Part shown: positions 42,678 through 48,109 of the stretch, piece by piece
Numbering within the stretch: the first letter of the stretch is position 1
Layout of the letters: the number at the start of each line of letters is the position of its first letter
From: Methylotenera sp.
Lineage (GTDB): Bacteria; Pseudomonadota; Gammaproteobacteria; Burkholderiales; Methylophilaceae
Direction of reading: 5' to 3'
NCBI RefSeq assembly: GCF_029945535.1
Contig: NZ_JAQSCU010000004.1
Location: 1 to 48,109, forward strand
DNA: 48,109 nt
Position numbers and translations under genes: made by a program
Notes under the pieces: generated by a model
Seen by the model: the letters and a program-made list of their open reading frames with translations, nothing else
Databases searched by the model: none
Told to the model about the DNA's origin: nothing

Positions 42678-43973
42678 TTAGCGTTTGTCCATAGGCACTA
42701 AATCTCTACGTAAATTACCTTTGTAGAGTTGACGAGGTCTGCCGATTTTGTGCTCCTCATCTGAAATCATTTCAGACCATTGTGCAATCCAGCCTGCAGT
42801 TCTGGCAAGTGCAAAAATAGCAGTAAACATCGAGTTAGGAATGCCCATCGCGCGCATAACAATGCCGCTGTAGAAGTCTACATTTGGGTAAAGTTTGCGT
42901 GAAACGAAGTATTCGTCTTCCAGTGCAATTTTCTCAAGCTCCATGGCTAATTTAAACATAGGGTCGTCGTGTAGACCCAACTCGTCCAGTACTTCATGGC
43001 AGGTGGTGCGCATGATTTTTGCGCGTGGATCCATATTACGATAAACGCGATGCCCAAAGCCCATTAAGCGGAAGGTGTCAGTTTTGTCTTTGGCACGTTT
43101 AATAAACTCGCCTATACGTGATACATCACCAATTTCTTCTAACATTTTGAGTGTGGCTTCGTTAGCTCCACCATGCGCAGGACCCCATAGTGAGGCAATA
43201 CCGGCAGAAATACAGGCGAATGGGTTGGCGCCACTAGAGCCAACTAACCTTACTGTTGAGGTCGATGCGTTTTGTTCATGATCAGCATGTAAAATCAAAA
43301 TACGCTCGAAAGCTTTCGCTAGTACTGGGTTTGGCACATAGGTTTCGCATGGCGTGGCAAACATCATATGCATGAAGTTTTCAGCATAGTTAAGATGATT
43401 TTGCGGATACATAAATGGCTGACCCAAGTTGTATTTATAGCTCCAAGCCGCAATAGTGGGCACTTTAGCCAACAAGCGATGCGCAGAAATCTCACGATGT
43501 TTTGCGTCACGAATATCCATCGCATCAAAATAGAATGCCGAGAGTGAGCCTACAACACCAACCATGACCGCCATTGGGTGAGCGTCACGTCTGAACCCGC
43601 GGAAGATATTACTTAACTGATCATGCAGCATAGTGCTACCACTGATTGTGTCGGTAAACTCTTTTGTTTGCGTTGCATTTGGCAACTCGCCATGCAGCAA
43701 CAGGTATGAAACTTCCATGAAATTACAGTGTTCGGCTAATTGCTCAATTGGATAGCCGCGATAGTAAAGTAGACCTTCTTCACCATCAATAAACGTAATA
43801 TTAGAGTTACAGGCGGCGGTAGACAAAAAGCCAGGGTCGTAAGTGAATACGCCGTGTTTGCCTAGGCTGCGAATGTCAATGACATCGTTGCCAAGGGTGC
43901 TAGTCAGAATCGGCAGTTCTATAGGGGTTGCACCGTTATCAAACGTAAGGGTGGCTTTTGTTGCTTTGGTCAT
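42678..43973 (-). CDS. gltA: Citrate synthase
   Basis: GltA condenses acetyl-CoA and oxaloacetate to citrate. The 431-aa protein is the hexameric, NADH-sensitive type by length. It has an N-terminal beta domain, the histidine in ILHADHEQN, the catalytic [15 protein letters not shown] and the aspartate in NVDFYSG. In methylotrophs with an incomplete TCA cycle this enzyme serves biosynthesis. It stands alone, with its own promoter and terminator, between the metal cluster and anmK. Confidence 0.96.
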   Translation of the reverse strand: MTKATKATLTFDNGATPIELPILTSTLGNDVIDIRSLGKHGVFTYDPGFLSTAACNSNITFIDGEEGLLYYRGYPIEQLAEHCNFMEVSYLLLHGELPNATQTKEFTDTISGSTMLHDQLSNIFRGFRRDAHPMAVMVGVVGSLSAFYFDAMDIRDAKHREISAHRLLAKVPTIAAWSYKYNLGQPFMYPQNHLNYAENFMHMMFATPCETYVPNPVLAKAFERILILHADHEQNASTSTVRLVGSSGANPFACISAGIASLWGPAHGGANEATLKMLEEIGDVSRIGEFIKRAKDKTDTFRLMGFGHRVYRNMDPRAKIMRTTCHEVLDELGLHDDPMFKLAMELEKIALEDEYFVSRKLYPNVDFYSGIVMRAMGIPNSMFTAIFALARTAGWIAQWSEMISDEEHKIGRPRQLYKGNLRRDLVPMDKR

Positions 43974-44017
43974 GTTGGCGCGCCTTGTAGGTTAGTCTAG
44001 AGTTAAATTAATTATAC

Positions 44018-44046
44018 TTTATAGATATGCATAATTGCTTAATCAA
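44018..44046 (-). promoter_or_regulatory. Sigma-70 promoter of gltA
   Basis: On the minus strand TTGATT (44041-44046) and TATAAA (44018-44023) are separated by 17 nt. They lie 45 nt upstream of the gltA start. A TATAAT-like hexamer lies slightly downstream as an alternative -10. Confidence 0.6.
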
Positions 44047-44098
44047 ACGTAGCTAAATCACAAGAAGATGAGCTGAAGTTAAATCTTAGTCGCTAACG

Positions 44099-45199
44099 TC
44101 AGCGTTGATAGATAGCACCCAAGATCCGCGCGCCTTTCGCGCCAGTGACTTCTGGTAAGCTGGCTGTTTGTTGTTTCAGGCATAGTTCAGCCAACCATGC
44201 GAAGGCGATTGCCTCTACCCAATCCACGCCGATGCCAAGTTGGTCGGTAGTTTCAATTTTTACATCGCCCAATAGGCTTTGTAATTGCTTTATCAGCAAG
44301 GCATTATGTGCGCCGCCGCCGCATAGATAGACTTCATCAACGCCTCTACAATGTTGTAGAAGTGCGTTATGAATAGAGTGTGCGGTGAGTGAAACTAAAG
44401 TAAACGCAACATCTTCAGGCGCGTAATCGCGACCCGCCAAGTGCTCTGCCAGCCATGCATCATTAAATAAGTCACGCCCAGTACTTTTAGGTGGCATTAA
44501 GGCAAAGTAGGGTTCTGCGAGCATGGCTAATAATAATGGCGGAATGAGTTGCCCAGTGCTAGCCCATGCGCCATTGGCATCATAGTTTAAGTTTTTATGT
44601 TGTTTAATCCATGCATCAAGCAGCATATTGCCTGGACCAGAATCAAAGCCGATTAAATCGCTGCTGCTGGCAAGGTAGGTGATGTTGGCAATACCACCGA
44701 TATTGATAACCGCGCGATTGAGTTGAGGGTGTGAAAATATTGCTTGATGAAAGGCTGGTACTAGAGGCGCACCTTGGCCGCCAGCCGCAATGTCTCGGCT
44801 TCTAAAGTCACTTATTACAGTAATACCTGTGAGTTCCGCTAGTAGTGCAGGATTGCCAATTTGTAAGGTAAAACCAAGCTCTGGCCTATGCCGTATGGTT
44901 TGACCATGACAGCCAATTGCGGAAATTTCATTTGGGGATAATGTTGTGATGGCTAGCAATTGATTAACCGCATCTGCGTATAGCCTAGCCAATGTATTAG
45001 CCATTAGCGCCGTAGTTTCTAGCTCGTTTTCGGTTGGGTGTTGTAGTGCTAAAATTTGTGTGCGAAGTTCAGGCGGGTACGCTAAGAAGTGTGTTTGCAG
45101 CACATTGGGCTTGTGTGTACTTTGAAATTCGACTAGTGCAGCATCTACTCCATCAAGGCTGGTGCCAGACATCAGCCCAATGAAAAGTGCGCCAGCCAT
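44099..45199 (-). CDS. anmK: Anhydro-N-acetylmuramic acid kinase
   Basis: AnmK converts 1,6-anhydro-MurNAc, released in cell-wall turnover, to MurNAc-6-phosphate. The 366-aa protein has the N-terminal phosphate-binding GLMSGTSLDGVD, IGCHGQTIRHRP, NIGGIANITYL and DSGPGNMLLDAW, all family hallmarks. It lies 29 nt downstream of the M23 peptidase gene on the same strand, joining wall cleavage to wall recycling. Confidence 0.95.
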   Translation of the reverse strand: MAGALFIGLMSGTSLDGVDAALVEFQSTHKPNVLQTHFLAYPPELRTQILALQHPTENELETTALMANTLARLYADAVNQLLAITTLSPNEISAIGCHGQTIRHRPELGFTLQIGNPALLAELTGITVISDFRSRDIAAGGQGAPLVPAFHQAIFSHPQLNRAVINIGGIANITYLASSSDLIGFDSGPGNMLLDAWIKQHKNLNYDANGAWASTGQLIPPLLLAMLAEPYFALMPPKSTGRDLFNDAWLAEHLAGRDYAPEDVAFTLVSLTAHSIHNALLQHCRGVDEVYLCGGGAHNALLIKQLQSLLGDVKIETTDQLGIGVDWVEAIAFAWLAELCLKQQTASLPEVTGAKGARILGAIYQR

Positions 45200-45228
45200 G
45201 ATATTTAGAGTGAGTTGCTAAAGCTTGG

Positions 45229-46623
45229 TTATTCTAATGCGGCAATATTGCTGTTTCCAAGCAAATCTATTTGCGCAGTTAATTCACGGCTAATTGCGTC
45301 AAATGCCACTTTGTTCTGACCAGTAATCGGGTCAGCTTTAGGTAAAGCCACTGTCATAGGGTCTCTATGTTCACCATTCACCATAAACTCATAATGTAAA
45401 TGCGGACCTGTGGCTAAGCCTGTCATACCTACAAACCCAATGACATCACCTTGCGCAACTTTTTCGCCTCTATGCAAGCCATCTGCAAAGCGTGATAAAT
45501 GACCGTACACCGTACTGACGCCATTTTCATGCTTGAGAACAATCACATTGCCATAGCCACCTTTTAGACCAACAAAATCAACAACGGCATCGCCAGAGGC
45601 TTTAACACGTGTGCCTGTAGGCGCAGCTAAATCAACGCCTTGATGCGCTTTAATGCGTTGCAAAATCGGGTGAAAGCGGCCAGTACTGAAGCTAGAGCTG
45701 ACACGTGTAAATTCTAAAGGTGAGCGTAAAAATGATTTATGCAGGCTTTTGCCATCGGGTGTGTAGTATTGCATTTCACCTGTCGCATCGCGATAACCAA
45801 TGGCTTGGTAAGTCTTGCCATTGTTCACAAATTCAGCAGCTAGCACATCACCTGTTTTTACCAGTTCACCTTCATCGTAGCTACCTTCGTAAATCACGTT
45901 GAAGTGGTCGCCACGACGTAAATCTGTATTAAAGTCAATTTGGCTTTCAAACATTTCAGCAACCTGTATGGCAACGTCATCAGGGATGTTGGCGTCATCA
46001 GTCGCGCCAAACAAAGAACTTTTGATTTTTGCTGATTTTAAAATCGGGCGAATTTCTAACTTGTGGGTGACTTTACTGGCGGTATAGCCAGAAGGTGTTT
46101 GGTTAACATTAATAAATTGGTCAGTATCTAATTGATACTCTAGTGAAATTAAATTGCCGTCACCATCCGTTTGCGCTTCCATGTTATGGCTAGGTTTTAA
46201 TGCGGAAGTAATCTCGCTAGCAACGGCATCGCTACGTATAAAGTTAATCGCATCACGGTTATGAACGTTTAAGCGAGACAATACATTGTTCAACGTATCA
46301 TCCCGGCGCACATGATCTTTGTACCAAAAATGTTGTTCAGCAGCATTTGTTTGAGTATTCGCCGTGCTAGGTAACGCAATCTCTTCAACCACGGCAGCCG
46401 TCGCAATAGTGCCTGTCAATGTCTGTGGTGCAATACCAAAAGCAGCGTAAATGCCAAATAAAGGTAGGCAAGAAATAGCTAAAATCCAGCGCAATTTAAG
46501 CTTGCGCTCAGCTTTATCGGCGATTTGCGCTAAAATAGCGCTTTGCTCATAAGCTGGTATTAAATTCTGTTTAGTTGAATGATCAAATTCAGCTTGATGT
46601 TGATTAGGCTCGTTAATATCCAC
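45229..46623 (-). CDS. M23 family murein metallopeptidase (MepM-like)
   Basis: The 464-aa protein has a cytoplasmic N-terminus, one membrane helix (about 45-65), a periplasmic LysM/OapA-like region and a C-terminal LytM/M23 zinc peptidase domain. Zinc ligands are seen in KAHQGVDLAAPTG (His and Asp) and in GPHLHYEFMVNG (HLH). Proteins of this architecture cut peptide crosslinks to allow wall growth. It is divergent from tyrS and followed by anmK. Confidence 0.92.
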   Translation of the reverse strand: MDINEPNQHQAEFDHSTKQNLIPAYEQSAILAQIADKAERKLKLRWILAISCLPLFGIYAAFGIAPQTLTGTIATAAVVEEIALPSTANTQTNAAEQHFWYKDHVRRDDTLNNVLSRLNVHNRDAINFIRSDAVASEITSALKPSHNMEAQTDGDGNLISLEYQLDTDQFINVNQTPSGYTASKVTHKLEIRPILKSAKIKSSLFGATDDANIPDDVAIQVAEMFESQIDFNTDLRRGDHFNVIYEGSYDEGELVKTGDVLAAEFVNNGKTYQAIGYRDATGEMQYYTPDGKSLHKSFLRSPLEFTRVSSSFSTGRFHPILQRIKAHQGVDLAAPTGTRVKASGDAVVDFVGLKGGYGNVIVLKHENGVSTVYGHLSRFADGLHRGEKVAQGDVIGFVGMTGLATGPHLHYEFMVNGEHRDPMTVALPKADPITGQNKVAFDAISRELTAQIDLLGNSNIAALE

Positions 46624-46693
46624 GGGCTGACCTCTAAAAGAGTTGATACGGTTTTGGATAATAACAGAAAACTCAATTAGAACAAGTAAATGA

Positions 46694-46718
46694 ACTGTAA
46701 ATGTTAATCGCTTACAGT
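46694..46718 (+). promoter_or_regulatory. Inverted repeat in the tyrS upstream region
   Basis: ACTGTAA (46694-46700) and TTACAGT (46712-46718) form a perfect 7-bp dyad with an 11-nt spacer, ending 22 nt ahead of the tyrS GTG. It could be a repressor site or an RNA hairpin near the ribosome binding site AAGGATG. Confidence 0.4.
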
Positions 46719-46740
46719 AAAGATTAAGGATGTAAATTAA

Positions 46741-47955
46741 GTGAATATTGACGACCTAAGTACCGATATCAAGCAGCAGCTTGCAGTCATTAAGCGTGGC
46801 GCGGATGAGCTTTTAATTGAAGCTGAGCTTATCGAGAAGTTAAAAAAAGGCCAGCCGCTAAGAATTAAAGCTGGTTTTGATCCTACCGCACCTGATTTGC
46901 ATTTGGGGCATACCGTGCTTATCAATAAGCTACGTCAATTTCAAGAGCTTGGTCATCAAGTCTTATTCTTAATTGGTGACTTTACTGGCATGATAGGTGA
47001 CCCGACTGGTAAAAGTACTACCCGCCCACCGCTAACCGCAGAACAAGTGCAAGAGAATGCCAAGTCATACACAGCGCAGGTATTTAAAATTCTTAAACCA
47101 GAGCAAACAGAAGTGGTTTTTAATTCTAAATGGCTCACTGAATTAGGCGCAGCGGGTATGTTGAAGCTTGCGGCTAGCCACACCGTGGCGCGTATGTTGG
47201 AGCGCGATGACTTTACTAAAAGATATAAAGCTAATCAGCCAATCGCGATCCATGAGTTTTTATATCCTTTACTGCAAGGCTACGACTCTGTTGCATTAAA
47301 AGCTGATGTTGAATTGGGCGGAACAGACCAAAAATTCAATCTCTTAATGGGGCGTGAGCTACAAAAGCAAGCCGGCATGTCGCAACAGTGCGTGCTCACC
47401 ATGCCGTTGCTAGAAGGTTTGGATGGTGTGAATAAAATGTCCAAGTCGCTTGGTAACTATATAGGTATCGCCGAAGCGCCTGAAGTCATCTTCGCAAAAA
47501 TCATGTCTATTTCAGATGACTTGATGTGGCGTTATATAGAGTTACTCTCGTTTGAGAGCTTAGAAACCATTGCAAAATGGAAAGCACAAGTTGGAGCAGG
47601 TGATAATCCACGCAATATTAAAGTAGGTTTCGCGCAAGAAATCGTTACACGCTTCCATAGTCAAGCTGATGCAGAAAAAGCCTTGGCTGACTTTCAAACG
47701 CGAGCAAAAGGCGGTATTCCTGATGATGTGCCAGAAGTTAGTATTAATATAGAAGGCGAAAATATTGGCATTGCGCAATTACTCAAGCTTGCAGGCTTGG
47801 TAGAAAGCACTTCAGAAGCCTATCGTGCCATAGAGCAAGGTGGCGTTAAATTGGATAGTGATAAAGTGACAGATAGAAACTTACAGTTGCCGAAAGGTAT
47901 GAAAATAGTAGCGCAAGTCGGTAAGCGAAAATTTGCAAATGTAACAATTGTGTAA
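46741..47955 (+). CDS. tyrS: Tyrosyl-tRNA synthetase
   Basis: TyrS charges tRNA-Tyr. The 404-aa class I enzyme has the HIGH motif as HLGHT (54-58), the tyrosine-binding region around [17 protein letters not shown] and KMSKS at 232-236. A C-terminal S4 RNA-binding domain follows (about 340-400, including [10 protein letters not shown]). It is the TyrRS group with the longer, KMSKS-type sequence. The start is GTG with a good AAGGATG ribosome binding site. An rRNA-type promoter lies right after its stop codon. Confidence 0.96.
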   Translation: MNIDDLSTDIKQQLAVIKRGADELLIEAELIEKLKKGQPLRIKAGFDPTAPDLHLGHTVLINKLRQFQELGHQVLFLIGDFTGMIGDPTGKSTTRPPLTAEQVQENAKSYTAQVFKILKPEQTEVVFNSKWLTELGAAGMLKLAASHTVARMLERDDFTKRYKANQPIAIHEFLYPLLQGYDSVALKADVELGGTDQKFNLLMGRELQKQAGMSQQCVLTMPLLEGLDGVNKMSKSLGNYIGIAEAPEVIFAKIMSISDDLMWRYIELLSFESLETIAKWKAQVGAGDNPRNIKVGFAQEIVTRFHSQADAEKALADFQTRAKGGIPDDVPEVSINIEGENIGIAQLLKLAGLVESTSEAYRAIEQGGVKLDSDKVTDRNLQLPKGMKIVAQVGKRKFANVTIV

Positions 47956-47971
47956 CGGCGAAGGTTTGTGC

Positions 47972-48007
47972 TTGACCATTTGGTGAACCCCTGTAGAATG
48001 CGCACCT
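47972..48007 (+). promoter_or_regulatory. Strong promoter, probably of an rRNA operon
   Basis: TTGACC (47972-47977) and TAGAAT (47994-47999) are separated by 16 nt and followed by a GC-rich discriminator (GCGCACC), the pattern of stringently controlled rRNA P1 promoters. The 100 nt after it have no reading frame and are AT-rich, as an rRNA leader would be. The 16S gene itself would begin beyond the window, so the assignment is inferred. Confidence 0.6.
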
Positions 48008-48109
48008 CGCTGACAGAACAACGCAGTGAGTAGTAGTAAGAAGTACCAAATATCGTGTGTATTAATACCGTTAATAATAAATGTGAAATGTTTCAAATTT
48101 ATGATTGAC
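48008..48109 (+). other. Probable rRNA leader region, cut by window end
   Basis: About 100 nt without a gene. A small stem (CTCGCTG with CAGTGAG, one G-T pair) lies around 48006-48030, and the rest is AT-rich. It runs into the window edge before any recognisable 16S sequence. Confidence 0.4.

Overview
The window looks like chromosome of a low-GC betaproteobacterium, most likely a methylotroph of the Methylophilaceae (Methylotenera-like). This rests on family-typical protein sequences, on gene orders known from Betaproteobacteria (algZ-algR-hemCDXY; accB-accC-prmA; yicC-gmk-rpoZ-spoT; rplM-rpsI-argC-bactofilin-erpA; tyrS ahead of an rRNA promoter) and on a 23-codon pqqA gene for the PQQ cofactor precursor. 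No database search was possible, so the taxon is an inference.

Layout. 1-598 is the only clearly disturbed stretch: the tip of an IS21-like element, a short orphan reading frame cut by it, a nested inverted repeat and the catalase terminator. 599-3228 is a divergent katA/oxyR peroxide-defence locus, with an operator-like dyad and an unlisted 23-codon frame with a strong ribosome binding site just ahead of katA. pqqA follows at 3298-3369 on the minus strand. 3508-10258 (minus) carries a DUF3426 zinc-ribbon protein, prmA, accC, accB, aroQ, a TlpA-like thioredoxin and dsbD. 10420-12826 (plus) carries fxsA, a ferredoxin-type flavin reductase and a HAD phosphatase. 12865-17944 (minus) is algZ-algR-hemC-hemD-hemX-hemY, with hemY reduced to about a third of its usual length. 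18158-21232 is argH and a FimV-like protein. 21252-26011 (minus) is hemW, a small conserved protein, rdgB, rph, a PP2C phosphatase and a Ser/Thr kinase. 26230-34614 (plus) is yicC, gmk, rpoZ, spoT, a peroxiredoxin-like gene, recG, ubiC and ubiA. 34615-36939 (minus) is a second, larger FimV-like protein. 37319-40607 (plus) is rplM, rpsI, argC, a short DUF6776-like protein, a bactofilin and erpA. 40678-42602 (minus) is a small metal-handling cluster. gltA, anmK and an M23 peptidase follow on the minus strand, and tyrS on the plus strand. The window closes on a strong rRNA-type promoter.

Most of the window is core metabolism and information processing: fatty-acid, heme, arginine and ubiquinone synthesis, nucleotide clean-up, the stringent response and translation. 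The accessory or less explained parts are the left edge, the short frame ahead of katA, the shortened HemY and DUF6776 proteins, the two FimV-like proteins, the cytoplasmic kinase/phosphatase pair and the four-gene metal cluster. The metal cluster (a MerT-like membrane protein, a secreted HMA protein, a predicted small beta-barrel and a Cys/His/Met-rich secreted protein, with no adjacent regulator or reductase) is the best candidate for an undercharacterised system. No CRISPR array, tRNA, prophage or complete transposon was seen.
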